Under the pieces are notes generated by a model. That model worked only from the letters and a program-made list of their open reading frames with translations. It did not search any database and had not been told where the DNA came from. From NCBI GenBank assembly GCA_958352145.1, contig CATWNM010000027.1:1-33344 (forward strand): a DNA stretch of 33,344 nucleotides, in the 5' to 3' direction. Shown piece by piece: positions 6,915 through 15,510 of this stretch (its first letter is position 1; each line of letters opens with the position of its first letter). A program made the translations under genes and the position numbers. The DNA comes from an uncultured Eubacteriales bacterium (GTDB lineage: Bacteria > Bacillota > Clostridia > Oscillospirales > CAG-272).

Positions 6915-7303
6915 TTTTCGCCCGCGCCGCATTTCCCGAGGAAAATGTCCGGCAGATATAATTCATACAGGTTTTGGTCGATCTTTTGAAAACCAAGTGC
7001 CAAGAGCAGACGGATTTCACCGGTTTTGTCTGTGCAGCGGGCGGTATGCGTGCCGCAGAGATCGATAAAATTCATTGCCGCGCGGGCCAAAAGAAACATC
7101 GCTTCAAAGTCATTCGTGCCGGGGGCAGGTTTCAGATCTTTTATCAATGCAAAATTGCTGTAAAAGCGAAACTGGCATACACCCAGCAGCAAATTATCCG
7201 CATGCGCTGCGTAGGCGAGCATGTCCGCGTCATATTCCGTTTTGCATTGTGTGCAGATTTGTTCCTGCGCGCTTTTTTCCTGAATTGGCTTTATTTCAAG
7301 CAT
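6911..7303 (-). CDS. Small GNAT-like acetyltransferase-fold protein of unknown substrate
   Basis: A 130-aa protein, last gene of the minus-strand run, starting 9 nt after rluB. The N-terminal part has a cysteine pair (CTQCKTEY), then a beta-rich centre (NLLLGVCQFRFYSNFALIKDL), a helix rich in small residues (DFEAMFLLARAAMNFIDLCG) and a closing LLLALGFQKIDQNLYEL. That order, with an LGF-type turn near the end, resembles short GNAT proteins found beside housekeeping genes in Clostridia. The acetyl-CoA loop (Q/R-x-x-G-x-G/A) is not evident, so it may not be an active acetyltransferase. The assignment is by pattern only, and no function is claimed. Confidence 0.5.
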   Translation of the reverse strand: MLEIKPIQEKSAQEQICTQCKTEYDADMLAYAAHADNLLLGVCQFRFYSNFALIKDLKPAPGTNDFEAMFLLARAAMNFIDLCGTHTARCTDKTGEIRLLLALGFQKIDQNLYELYLPDIFLGKCGAGEK

Positions 7304-7312
7304 TATGTATCC

Positions 7313-8044
7313 TCATTTCCAATCTTTTTTCAAATTTTGCAGATACCGGATCTCGTCACAATCCAAAAAGCGCCATTTCCCAAGCGCAAGACCGCGAAGA
7401 CTGATTTCTCCGATCTGTATGCGGCAAAGCCGGCTGACAGCAAGGCTGGCCTGTTCGCACATTTTCCGAATTTGCCGGTTGCGCCCTTCGAAAAGCGTGA
7501 TTTTTAATTTTCCGCCGCCGCGGTGACGTTCTAAAAGTTCAACGGTTGCTCCGTGCGTCTTATATCCGTCCAACAGCATTGGGGCTCGAAGCTGTTCCAG
7601 CGTTTCATCCGACAGTTCGCCGCGTACCGATACCTGATATATTTTGGGAATATGATGCTTAGGATGCGTGAGCATATTGGTGAGTTCTCCGTCGTCCGTG
7701 AGCAGCAGCAGCCCCTCTGAATTCAGATCGAGCCGCCCGACAGGATAAACGCGTGTTCCAAGATCGCTGACAAGTTCGGTAACGCATTTCCTGCCGCGGT
7801 CATCGCGCATGCTGGTCAGGTAGCCGCGTGGCTTGTGCAGCAGGATATACGTGTGTTGGTTATGAGAATACAAAATGGTTTTGCCGCTATAAACCACAAT
7901 GTCGCCGTCGGGATCGACCTTATCCCCGATTTTCGCGGGCTTTCCGTTTACATAGACTTTTCCGGCCGCGATTTCGGCTTCAGCCGCCCGGCGGGACATG
8001 ATTTTACAATCGGTGAAAAACTTTTGAAGTCTGATTGGTTCCAT
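7313..8044 (-). CDS. rluB: rRNA pseudouridine synthase, RluB/RsuA family
   Basis: A 243-aa enzyme. The S4 RNA-binding domain is at about 3-60 (RLQKFFTDCKIMSRRAAEAEI, then GKVYVNGKPAKIGDKVDPDG). The catalytic domain starts at TYILLHKPRGYLTSMRDDRG, with the catalytic aspartate D106 in YPVGRLDLNSEGLLLLTDDG. The family motif EGRNRQIRKMCE lies near the C-terminus. It converts a specific uridine of large-subunit (RluB) or small-subunit (RsuA) rRNA to pseudouridine. The length and the S4 domain favour the RluB/YtfL-like group of Firmicutes. It begins 2 nt after the dacF stop, and AGGA stands 5 nt before the ATG. Confidence 0.93.
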   Translation of the reverse strand: MEPIRLQKFFTDCKIMSRRAAEAEIAAGKVYVNGKPAKIGDKVDPDGDIVVYSGKTILYSHNQHTYILLHKPRGYLTSMRDDRGRKCVTELVSDLGTRVYPVGRLDLNSEGLLLLTDDGELTNMLTHPKHHIPKIYQVSVRGELSDETLEQLRAPMLLDGYKTHGATVELLERHRGGGKLKITLFEGRNRQIRKMCEQASLAVSRLCRIQIGEISLRGLALGKWRFLDCDEIRYLQNLKKDWK

Positions 8045-8046
8045 GA

Positions 8047-9183
8047 TTATCCTGCTTGAAAAAATTTTTGAAATTTTGAAAACCAGCCGGGCTGTTGCGC
8101 TTTTCCAATATATTCCGACGCTTCCAGATCGGCGCTGGCAATTTCGATGCCGTCCAGCAGAAAAACGACGCGTCCCAGCGATTCTCCCGCATAGACGGGT
8201 GCAAAGCGCAGACGATTCAGTTCAATGCGCTGGACGATGCTGCCACGGTTCTTTTTGACGCACACGCGTAAGGACTGCGCGTTGGTCAGTGTCACGGCTT
8301 CGGCGTCGCCGCCAATGATGGGAAGCGTGCATTGAATTTCGCCGGAAGCGGCCAGATCGACGCATTCATAGGTGTCAAAACCGTAGTCGAACAACGACAT
8401 ATGATCATTCCAGTCGTTCGGCGCGTTCAGCGTGACGGCGATTAGGCTGACGCCGTTTCGCTCGGCTGCTGAAACAAGGCATCGGCCGGTAGCTTTTGTA
8501 AATCCGGTTTTGACTCCGTATGTGCCGTCATAAATGGCCAGCAGCTTATTGTGGTTTAACAGATACCGGTTCCCGTCTCCGTTGTTTGAAATGGTCGCCC
8601 GCAGCGTAGAGCAAATTTCCCGAAAGGTCGGATTTTCCAGCGCGTATTTCGCGATGCATGCAAGTTCTCGCGCCGTTGTATAATGATTTTCATCCGCAAG
8701 GCCGTGCGGGTTGGTGAAATGTGTGTTTTCAAGGCCAAGCGCCTTGGCTTTTTGATTCATCCTGTCTGCAAACGCTTCAATACTGCCTGCAATTTCGATC
8801 GCGATGGCTTCCGCAGCGTCGTTTGCGCTTTGCAGCAGAACTCCATACACGAGGTCCCGCATCGTGATCTTTTCATCCGGTTTCAAATAGAGGGAGGAAC
8901 CCTCTACGCCGATCGCCTGATCGGGTACAGTGATTTGCCGGTCGAGGTCTCCGTTTTCAATTGCGAGGATTGCCGTCATGATTTTGGTTGTACTGGCCAT
9001 ACCGCATCGCTTATCGGCGTTATATTCGGCAATGGAATCCCCATTGTCCGCGCGGATCAGAATTGCGCTTTGCGCTGAAAGCGCCGGCTGTGCGCTTACA
9101 GGAAGGCAGAAAATGAGCGCGCATATAATTAAAAGGAAGAAACAAGTGGAAACATGCTGTAAAAAATCACCGAATTTGTACAT
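8047..9183 (-). CDS. dacF: D-alanyl-D-alanine carboxypeptidase, DacF-like (peptidase S11)
   Basis: A 378-aa low-molecular-weight penicillin-binding protein. The signal peptide is at about 1-32 (hydrophobic FFLLIICALIFCLPVSA). The three active-site motifs are S64-T-T-K67 (ASTTKIM), S119-A-N121 (LQSANDA) and K225-T-G227 (VKTGFTKATG). A PBP5-type C-terminal beta domain follows (about 285-360). It removes the terminal D-Ala of peptidoglycan stem peptides outside the membrane. The first gene upstream is gerW, and an 80-nt gap between them could hold a promoter, though I could not define one. In Bacillus the DacF homologue is a forespore protein, so a sporulation role is plausible, though a vegetative role is not excluded. 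Confidence 0.93.
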   Translation of the reverse strand: MYKFGDFLQHVSTCFFLLIICALIFCLPVSAQPALSAQSAILIRADNGDSIAEYNADKRCGMASTTKIMTAILAIENGDLDRQITVPDQAIGVEGSSLYLKPDEKITMRDLVYGVLLQSANDAAEAIAIEIAGSIEAFADRMNQKAKALGLENTHFTNPHGLADENHYTTARELACIAKYALENPTFREICSTLRATISNNGDGNRYLLNHNKLLAIYDGTYGVKTGFTKATGRCLVSAAERNGVSLIAVTLNAPNDWNDHMSLFDYGFDTYECVDLAASGEIQCTLPIIGGDAEAVTLTNAQSLRVCVKKNRGSIVQRIELNRLRFAPVYAGESLGRVVFLLDGIEIASADLEASEYIGKAQQPGWFSKFQKFFQAG

Positions 9184-9263
9184 GAAATCACCATCCTTTG
9201 AACATGCATAGTCTTTGCAGATATGCTGATTCTATTCGGCGGGTACAAATTCGGTGGGACTTA

Positions 9264-9695
9264 TTATTCCTCTTTATCGGCTTTGCCTGAAAAAGCGGAC
9301 TTTACTTTGGAAATAATTTCTGGCGAGCGTTCTATTACAGAAACAAGCTTATCAATGGAATCTCCGCTGTTTGGATTATCCACTGTCAGCAGTTCGACGC
9401 GTCCGTCTTTATTTACAACAAGAAACCCGATTGGAGAAACGCTGATTCCGGTGCCGCCGCCGCCGGAAAAATTCGCTGACTTCAGAAGGGAAGGTTTTGC
9501 GTCCTTGGCTGCGTTTTTATCCGAATCATAATCGAGACCGCCTGATGCAAAACCTACGGCGACTTTGGAAACAGGAATGATCGTTGTTCCGCCGGCCGCG
9601 GTGATCGGAGCGCCGATGATCGTTTCAGCGCCTACGATATCTTTGATCTTTTCCAGAGAGACCTTGATTATATCGTTTATCTTGCTTTCCGCCAT
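9264..9695 (-). CDS. gerW: GerW family sporulation protein (YtfJ)
   Basis: A 143-aa protein starting at the ATG at 9695. An in-frame ATG at 9710 overlaps the GGAGG itself, which then stands 8 nt before the chosen ATG. The family pattern is clear: an N-terminal helix (INDIIKVSLEKIKDIVGAETIIG), GGTTIIPVSKVAVGFASGG, a glycine-rich loop (FSGGGGTGISVSPIGFLVV) and a C-terminal helix with charged tail. GerW/YtfJ is made in the forespore of Bacillus and is needed for normal spore germination. Its exact biochemical role is unknown. It follows the DUF2953 gene by 20 nt, the same pairing as ytfI-ytfJ of Bacillus. Confidence 0.93.
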   Translation of the reverse strand: MAESKINDIIKVSLEKIKDIVGAETIIGAPITAAGGTTIIPVSKVAVGFASGGLDYDSDKNAAKDAKPSLLKSANFSGGGGTGISVSPIGFLVVNKDGRVELLTVDNPNSGDSIDKLVSVIERSPEIISKVKSAFSGKADKEE

Positions 9696-9715
9696 GATAA
9701 TGTCCTCCATAGCTA

Positions 9716-10354
9716 TTATTGTTTCTGTTTAAAAATGTTAAAAATATCTTCGCCTTTTAGATAATTATACGCGAAAGAGAGACCAATGTCAAGAAGCTGC
9801 CAGATGGTCATAGAAGCGTGAATCAAAATATCGTAGGTCACGCTTTCCGCCGTAAAGTCGCAGAGCACGTTGATTTCGCCCCGCCGCTTTTTGCTGACAT
9901 TTAAATGCGTATCCAAAAATTCCAAAAAATAGGCGACCGACTGTGCAACGACTCCATAAGTAATGGCGCATGTTGCGGCATCCTTTGCGCCGACCGTAAC
10001 GATAATTTTGGAAATATCCAGCCTTAAATGTCCGAAAAATTTTGACAAAAGCAGACGCATCAGAGACGTAAGCGCCGCAATCTTATCGGTGAGCGGTATT
10101 TTGGGAACCTCTTTAACTTTTTCAGGATTTTTCGGCTTCTTTGTTTTCGCCTGCTTCGGGTATCCTTTTTTAAAAGCGGCCAATTTGATCTTTGATTTAT
10201 TTTTCGGATAGAGCTTGAATTTTATACCCAAAACGCTTAATTTTACCAAGATGTCCGTATTGCATTCAATGATAAACCGAATCCGTAAAAACAAAAGCGC
10301 GCCGAGCAGCAAAATCAAACCTAAGATGATATAGAGAACAATCAGCGCGCTCAC
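9716..10354 (-). CDS. DUF2953 family membrane-anchored protein (YtfI-like)
   Basis: A protein of about 212 aa with one N-terminal transmembrane segment (about 3-24, LIVLYIILGLILLLGALLFL) and then a beta-rich part with the pattern LSVLGIKFKLYPKNK. A lysine/proline-rich linker follows, and the C-terminal domain contains RLDISKIIVTVGAKDAATCA and ILIHASMTIWQLL, as in DUF2953. The function is unknown, but it regularly precedes gerW/ytfJ in spore formers. The start is uncertain. The GTG at 10354 begins inside the GGAGG (10358-10354) and so cannot use it. A CTG nine bases later (10345) has an ideal 8-nt spacing and may be the real start. Confidence 0.85.
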   Translation of the reverse strand: MSALIVLYIILGLILLLGALLFLRIRFIIECNTDILVKLSVLGIKFKLYPKNKSKIKLAAFKKGYPKQAKTKKPKNPEKVKEVPKIPLTDKIAALTSLMRLLLSKFFGHLRLDISKIIVTVGAKDAATCAITYGVVAQSVAYFLEFLDTHLNVSKKRRGEINVLCDFTAESVTYDILIHASMTIWQLLDIGLSFAYNYLKGEDIFNIFKQKQ

Positions 10355-10398
10355 CTCCGCTTATCAATTTTTGACCGTATAGCGATGGATTAGTCATT

Positions 10399-10998
10399 TT
10401 ATTTTTGGGAATCTCCCGCCGGTTCGTCTTTGTCTTGCTTTTTGAATGCGTGGAGCAGTGCGCCTTCGCTTTGAGGCAGTTTGGGCAGTTCGTCCAGCGT
10501 GTGCAGCCCAAAACAGCGCAGAAAAGCGGAAGTTGTCGTATAGAGCATAGGTCTCCCCGGTGCGTCCAGACGGGATTTTGATTCGATCAGGCCGCGTTCG
10601 GTCAGAGAGCTTACCGCATACCCCGAATCCACGCCGCGGATCATATCGATATAGGCGCGGGTCACGGGCTGGTTATAAGCGACGATGGCCAGGACTTCAA
10701 GTGAGGATGCGGACAAGTTCCCGCCGCGGCGAATGCCGAGCGCCGTGCGGATTTCCTGTATGTATGCTTCTTTGGTGCAGAGTTGGCAGCTGTCCTCGAA
10801 AGTCAGCAGCATAATGCCGCGTGCGACTTTCCCGCTGTTATACTCCTCGGCGTATTCGGACACCATATTTCGGACCTCTTCAGGGGAAATTTCAAAAACC
10901 TGCGCCAGCCGCGCATAGGTCAGCGGATGGCCGGCGGCGAACAGCGCTGCCTCCAGGATCTCTTTCGCCTGATCGGATATGGAAAACAGTTCAGACAT
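10399..10998 (-). CDS. scpB: Segregation and condensation protein B
   Basis: A 199-aa kleisin-associated protein with two winged-helix domains. The first (about 8-85) begins KEILEAALFAAGHPLTYARL, and the second contains SLEVLAIVAYNQPVTRAYID followed by IRGVDSG and GLIESKSRLDAPGRPMLYTTT, which is diagnostic for ScpB. A dimer of ScpB binds ScpA in the SMC condensin that compacts and segregates the chromosome. AGGAG overlaps the end of scpA and stands 6 nt before the ATG, so the two are translationally close (9 nt apart). The charged tail (KKQDKDEPAGDSQK) is likely disordered. Its partner Smc is encoded on the other strand at 25097. Confidence 0.96.
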   Translation of the reverse strand: MSELFSISDQAKEILEAALFAAGHPLTYARLAQVFEISPEEVRNMVSEYAEEYNSGKVARGIMLLTFEDSCQLCTKEAYIQEIRTALGIRRGGNLSASSLEVLAIVAYNQPVTRAYIDMIRGVDSGYAVSSLTERGLIESKSRLDAPGRPMLYTTTSAFLRCFGLHTLDELPKLPQSEGALLHAFKKQDKDEPAGDSQK

Positions 10999-11007
10999 GC
11001 TTTACTC

Positions 11008-11766
11008 CTAAAATTCGGATGCTGGAATGCGAAGCTCTGCGGCGTCGTCCAGCCGGAGCAGGACGCCGTCTCCGATATTGCCTGCGTCTGCGTCGCCATC
11101 CAGCAGCACGATGGTATGTTCTTTGATGAGTTCGAGCAGCGCCATAAACACAGCGATCAGCGAAGAACGCGTCTGCGCGCGGCAGAGAAAGCTCCGAAGC
11201 GTCGCCGGCTTTTGTTTCAGCTTATGTACGATTTCCTCAATTTTTTCGGATACCGGAACTACGGCTTCCCGCACGAGGGGAGATAAATTTCTTGTCTGCG
11301 CCTCTTCAAGCTCGGCCAGTCTTACGGAGACTGCGAGCATTGCGCGGCGAAGCAGTTCCGGAGAGAGATCGTTTGGCAGTTCGTTTGATCCTCGGATTTC
11401 CTCCTCTTCTTTTTCCAAGCGTCCGCCGTAGGCAGAATACATTGGCGCAAGATGCTGCGCGGCATTTTTTGCCTGCTTATATAAAAGAAGCATTTCGGAA
11501 AGCGAGGTGCGCGGGTCTTCCTCTTCCGGATCGGTGTGCGGCAGCAGAACCTTGCTCTTGATATATAAAAGTTCGCTTGCCATGACGATAAATTCACCGG
11601 CAAGCTCCATATCCATGGCGCGTGCCTGCGCGATATAGGCCATATATTGATCGCAGATCAGAGCGATCGGAATATCGGTGATATCCAGCTTGTTTTTGGC
11701 GATCAGATCGAGCAAAAGATCAAGCGGCCCCTCATAGATATCCAGTTTGTAGGTCAGCTGCTCCAC
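11008..11766 (-). CDS. scpA: Segregation and condensation protein A (kleisin)
   Basis: A 252-aa kleisin. The N-terminal region carries the signature YEGPLDLLLDLIAKNKLDI (about 12-30), then DIPIALICDQYMAYIAQA and SELLYIKSKVLLP. The middle part is acidic and helical, and the C-terminal winged helix (about 170-252, including LIAVFMALLELIKEHTIVL) would bind the Smc head. ScpA bridges the two Smc heads and recruits ScpB. It starts with GTG and has only a weak ribosome binding site (GCGAGA), so translation may depend partly on coupling to the upstream protease gene, 27 nt away. Confidence 0.96.
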   Translation of the reverse strand: MEQLTYKLDIYEGPLDLLLDLIAKNKLDITDIPIALICDQYMAYIAQARAMDMELAGEFIVMASELLYIKSKVLLPHTDPEEEDPRTSLSEMLLLYKQAKNAAQHLAPMYSAYGGRLEKEEEEIRGSNELPNDLSPELLRRAMLAVSVRLAELEEAQTRNLSPLVREAVVPVSEKIEEIVHKLKQKPATLRSFLCRAQTRSSLIAVFMALLELIKEHTIVLLDGDADAGNIGDGVLLRLDDAAELRIPASEF

Positions 11767-11793
11767 GATTTTAGTCTCGCTTTTATAAGATTT

Positions 11794-12468
11794 TTATAAA
11801 AAAGGTAGAAATTGAACCAAGAAAGTAAACGCCTGCTCGATCCAGCCGATCAGCCAACTGAGCGGATAGCTGAGGATGCCGGTCCAAAGGCCGACGATCA
11901 GTGCAATCGAAATGTACTGCTCGTATTTCATAATGCCGAAATACGCTTTATCAGGCAAAAAGACAAACAGGATACGTGAACCGTCCAGCGGAGGAATGGG
12001 GATCAGATTGAAAACGCCAAGACACAGGTTCATTTCATAAAACATCCAGAGGAAAAGAAAGAAAAGATAGGCAATCTTGTCCGTGGTAAGTTCCAGATTC
12101 AGAAAACCGTCGTGACAGCCATATTTGAAAAAATACATACTTGCGATAAATGCTGCAAAAGACATCAAGATATTGGATAAGGGGCCTGCCAGTGCGGAAA
12201 GCGCCATGTCGCGCCGCGGCTTTTTGAAATACCGGGTGTTGATCGGAACCGGTTTTGCCCAGCCGAATCGGAAAAACAGCATACAGAGCGCGCCGAGCGG
12301 ATCCAGATGCTTTATCGGATTCAGCGAAAGCCGTCCGAGATTGCGCGCGGTCGGATCGCCCAGCTTATAGGCGGCATAGCCGTGCGAAACCTCATGAACG
12401 GTCAGAGACAGCAAAACGATCGGGATCCGGATAATATACGTGTAAATTTCTAAAATATTGTCCATCAT
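11794..12468 (-). CDS. Site-2 protease family (peptidase M50) membrane metalloprotease
   Basis: A 224-aa protein with several hydrophobic segments. The zinc motif H25-E-V-S-H29 sits in the first membrane helix (LLSLTVHEVSHGYAAYKLGD). The second metal ligand motif is NLIPIPPLDGSR, with D162. Together they define a rhomboid-like, intramembrane site-2 protease of the short, PDZ-less type often placed next to scpA in Firmicutes. Two ATGs lie in tandem (12468 and 12465), and the second has the better spacing from AGGAG. The substrate is unknown. The SD overlaps the stop of ysxC, showing tight coupling. A role in regulated proteolysis of a membrane substrate is inferred from the family only. Confidence 0.92.
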   Translation of the reverse strand: MMDNILEIYTYIIRIPIVLLSLTVHEVSHGYAAYKLGDPTARNLGRLSLNPIKHLDPLGALCMLFFRFGWAKPVPINTRYFKKPRRDMALSALAGPLSNILMSFAAFIASMYFFKYGCHDGFLNLELTTDKIAYLFFLFLWMFYEMNLCLGVFNLIPIPPLDGSRILFVFLPDKAYFGIMKYEQYISIALIVGLWTGILSYPLSWLIGWIEQAFTFLVQFLPFL

Positions 12469-12474
12469 CGGCTC

Positions 12475-13080
12475 CTATACAAGATCGGCGTATTTTAAGA
12501 TCGCGTTCCAGAGCGGCTGGCATCCGGCGTGCGTTTCGGCGGAGCAGGGGATGATCTGCGCGGCGTCGCGGGCGAAAGGAACGGCAAGCAGTTCCTGCAG
12601 CGCTTTGCTTTCTGCGGTTTTAGAAAGTTTGTCGGTTTTTGTGATTGCGAGGATAAAGGGCAGGCCGGATTTTGACAGCCATTCCAGCATCTGGAGGTCG
12701 TCCTTTGTTGCGCCGGCTTTGGCGTCGATCAGCTGCACGACCAGCCGCAGAAGATCCAGGTTTGGGTTTGCCGTGAAATAGCCGTCGGTTAGCGCAGACC
12801 ATGCCGCTTTTTCGTCCAGTGGACGCCGGGCAAAACCGTAGCCGGGCAGATCGGCTAAAAAGCATTTCCCGTCTATTTCATAAAAGTTGATGGTGATCGT
12901 TTTCCCCGGTGTGCTGCTGACGCGCGCTAAGGACTTTCGGTTCAGAAGCGCGTTGATGAGCGAACTTTTTCCGACATTGGATCGTCCGGAAAAGGCGATT
13001 TGCGGGATCGCTTTTCGGGGAAACTGCTCCGGTCTCCCGGCACTGATCGTCAGTTTTACGTTTTGTGTGTTGATTTTCAT
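12475..13080 (-). CDS. ysxC: Ribosome biogenesis GTPase YsxC/EngB
   Basis: A 201-aa TRAFAC GTPase with the family N-terminus (VKLTISAGRPEQFP). G1 is GRSNVGKSS (32-40), G2 region STPGKT (56-61), G3 DLPG (77-80) with YGFARRP, and G4 TKTD (147-150). G5 is IPCSAET. YsxC acts late in 50S subunit assembly and is usually essential. AAAGGA stands 4 nt before the ATG. It follows lon by 27 nt, the same lon-ysxC order as in Bacillus. Confidence 0.96.
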   Translation of the reverse strand: MKINTQNVKLTISAGRPEQFPRKAIPQIAFSGRSNVGKSSLINALLNRKSLARVSSTPGKTITINFYEIDGKCFLADLPGYGFARRPLDEKAAWSALTDGYFTANPNLDLLRLVVQLIDAKAGATKDDLQMLEWLSKSGLPFILAITKTDKLSKTAESKALQELLAVPFARDAAQIIPCSAETHAGCQPLWNAILKYADLV

Positions 13081-13107
13081 GCGTTCCTTTCACAGAGACG
13101 CGCCGTT

Positions 13108-15501
13108 TTATTTCGCTTTCGCGCTCCGGGCGGCTTTTGCAGCCGGATGCATGTCGGCGGACGGGCGGCGGCGCACGGCCGTTTTCGCCAATGCGTGGCC
13201 GAGCACTTCCCGGATGCTGCGGCATCCGATGATGTTTAGATGCGCGCGCGCCTCTTCGTCGATTTTGTCCAGATCTTTTAAATTGTCGCAGGGGATCAGC
13301 ACGGTACGTATGCCGCCGGTATAAGCCGCCATCGTTTTTTCTCTTAAACCGCCGATCGCGATCAGGCGGCCGCGGAGGCTGAATTCTCCCGTCATGGCCA
13401 CATCCCGCCGGACAGGCGCGCCGCTGAGCGCGCTGACTAGCGCGCATACGATGGCTGCGCCGGCGCTCGGCCCGTCTTTCGGGACCGCGCCCTCCGGAAA
13501 ATGGATATGTATGTCTTTCGTTTTATAAAAATCGCCGTCGATGCCGTAATCTTTGGCGATCATGCGGACATAGCTGACTGCAAGCTTGGCGGATTCCCGC
13601 ATAACGTCTCCGAGCGACCCGGTCATCTCAATTTTCCCGGAACCGTCCAAAACCGCGGCTTCGATTTTTAAGATGTCTCCGCCCACCGAAGTATAGGCCA
13701 GTCCGTTGACGACACCGACTTCATCGGCGGGCGCCAATTTTTCGGGCAGATACCGTCTGGCGCCGAGATATTTTTGCACATCGGCCGCGCGGATTGTGAT
13801 TTTTTCAGCGCCGCCGAGCAGTTCTTTGGCTGCCTTGCGGCAGAGCGCCGCAAGTTCCCGCTCCAAATTTCGGACGCCGGCTTCCGCTGTGTAGTAGTCG
13901 ATCAGTTCCGCTGTGGCGGATGGCGTGATGGAGCATTGTCCTTTTGTCATCCCAAGCTTTTTCAGTTGCTTGGGGATCAGGTGATTTTTTGCGATACGCA
14001 GTTTTTCAGTGCGTGTGTAGGTATTGAGACGCAGAATCTCCATGCGGTCGATCAGCGGCCGCGCGACGGTGTCCAGTGTGTTTGCAGTCGCCAAAAATAT
14101 GCATTCGGACAGATCGATTGGGATTTCCGTAAAGTGATCCCGGAAAGTTTTGTTTTGTTCGCCGTCCAGCACTTCCAAAAGCGCGGAAGCGGGGTCGCCG
14201 TGCGCGTCGCAGGTCAGCTTGTCGATTTCATCCAAAAGGATCAGCGGATTCATCACGCCGGCTTTTTGCAATGCGGCGACGATGCGTCCCGGCATCGCGC
14301 CTACATAGGTTTTACGGTGCCCGCGAATATCGGCTTCGTCGCGTATGCCGCCAAGCGATACGCGCACGTATTTTCTGCCAAGCGCTTCGGCAATGGAAGA
14401 GGCGACCGAGGTTTTACCGACACCGGGCGGGCCTACAAGGCAGAGAATCTGTCCGCTTTTGCGTCCGGAAAATTCCTGCGCGGCTAAAAATTCCAGTATG
14501 CGTTCTTTGACCTCGTGCAGCCCGTCGTGATCGCGCTCTAAGATTTTTTGCGCCCGCTTGAGATCAAAGACGGGTTCGGTATATTTTCCAAACGGAATTT
14601 CCAGGCATTCTTCCAAATAATTGCGTAGGACGCTGTTTTCGGCGGAGCCATAGGGCGTTTTGGCAAGGCGTCCGGCTTCCTTTACAAGTTTTTCCTCTAT
14701 TTCTTTGGGAAGATTCGCCTCTTCGATGCGGTCAAAGAACTCATCGACCTCATAAGAACCGTCGTCACCAAGTTCGCCTTGAATCACGCGTACCTGCTCG
14801 CGGAGGTAGGCGTCACGCTGGTTGTCTTCCAGTCGGGCGCGCACTTTTTTATGAATCTCCATCTCACAGGTTAGGATTTCCTCTTCCTGATGCAGAAGCG
14901 CGATCGTTTTTTCCAGCCGCTCTGCAGGGTCGAAGACTTCCAAGATTTCCTGTTTGTCCTCGTATCGAAACAAAAAATTGGCGGCTATAAAGTCCGCAAG
15001 CAGACCGGGTTCATCAATTGTGCGCGCAGTGAATACCAGTTCTTCCGAGACTTTGGGCATGAGTTTCGCAACGCGCATAAACGCAGACTGCGCCTGTCGG
15101 ATCAGCGCCTCGGTTTCAGTGGACGTCCTAATGACGGGGACTTCGGGCATTTCTGCAAAGGCGCGGATATACAAGCTATCCTGCGCATAGGCTGTGACCG
15201 CGGCGCGCCCTTGTCCCTCGAGCAGGACCCGAATGGCACCCTCGGATGTTTTGACAGATTGCTTGATGAGTGCGACCGTACCTACCGCAAATAAATCTTC
15301 AGGCTCCGGATTTTCTACGGACAGATCTTTTTGCGCCAGAAGCAGGATGCGTCCGTCTGTCTCTTCCGCTACGCGGATGGCGTCGGCGGATGCAGGCCGC
15401 GCAATTTCTATGCTGAGCGGCATGGACGGAAATGCTACCATACCGCGGAGCGGTACGACCGGAATGCTAAACCGGTCGGTTGAATGCAATACGTTCGACA
15501 T
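13108..15501 (-). CDS. lon: ATP-dependent protease Lon (LonA type)
   Basis: A 797-aa protein. The N-terminal substrate-binding LON domain is at about 10-200, starting IPVVPLRGMVAFPSMPLSIE. The coiled-coil segment contains REQVRVIQGELGDDG. The AAA+ module has Walker A GPPGVGKT (357-364), Walker B ILLDEID (421-427) and arginine-finger region RPLIDRMEILRL. The protease domain has catalytic S679 (PKDGPSAGAA) and K722 (GGLREKTMAA). It degrades misfolded and short-lived regulatory proteins in the cytosol. The length is close to the family norm, with a basic, low-complexity tail (AAKAARSAKAK). It is the first gene of the minus-strand run. The Shine-Dalgarno box is 21 nt from the ATG, with a small hairpin between them. 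Confidence 0.97.
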   Translation of the reverse strand: MSNVLHSTDRFSIPVVPLRGMVAFPSMPLSIEIARPASADAIRVAEETDGRILLLAQKDLSVENPEPEDLFAVGTVALIKQSVKTSEGAIRVLLEGQGRAAVTAYAQDSLYIRAFAEMPEVPVIRTSTETEALIRQAQSAFMRVAKLMPKVSEELVFTARTIDEPGLLADFIAANFLFRYEDKQEILEVFDPAERLEKTIALLHQEEEILTCEMEIHKKVRARLEDNQRDAYLREQVRVIQGELGDDGSYEVDEFFDRIEEANLPKEIEEKLVKEAGRLAKTPYGSAENSVLRNYLEECLEIPFGKYTEPVFDLKRAQKILERDHDGLHEVKERILEFLAAQEFSGRKSGQILCLVGPPGVGKTSVASSIAEALGRKYVRVSLGGIRDEADIRGHRKTYVGAMPGRIVAALQKAGVMNPLILLDEIDKLTCDAHGDPASALLEVLDGEQNKTFRDHFTEIPIDLSECIFLATANTLDTVARPLIDRMEILRLNTYTRTEKLRIAKNHLIPKQLKKLGMTKGQCSITPSATAELIDYYTAEAGVRNLERELAALCRKAAKELLGGAEKITIRAADVQKYLGARRYLPEKLAPADEVGVVNGLAYTSVGGDILKIEAAVLDGSGKIEMTGSLGDVMRESAKLAVSYVRMIAKDYGIDGDFYKTKDIHIHFPEGAVPKDGPSAGAAIVCALVSALSGAPVRRDVAMTGEFSLRGRLIAIGGLREKTMAAYTGGIRTVLIPCDNLKDLDKIDEEARAHLNIIGCRSIREVLGHALAKTAVRRRPSADMHPAAKAARSAKAK

Positions 15502-15510
15502 GTATTTTTT

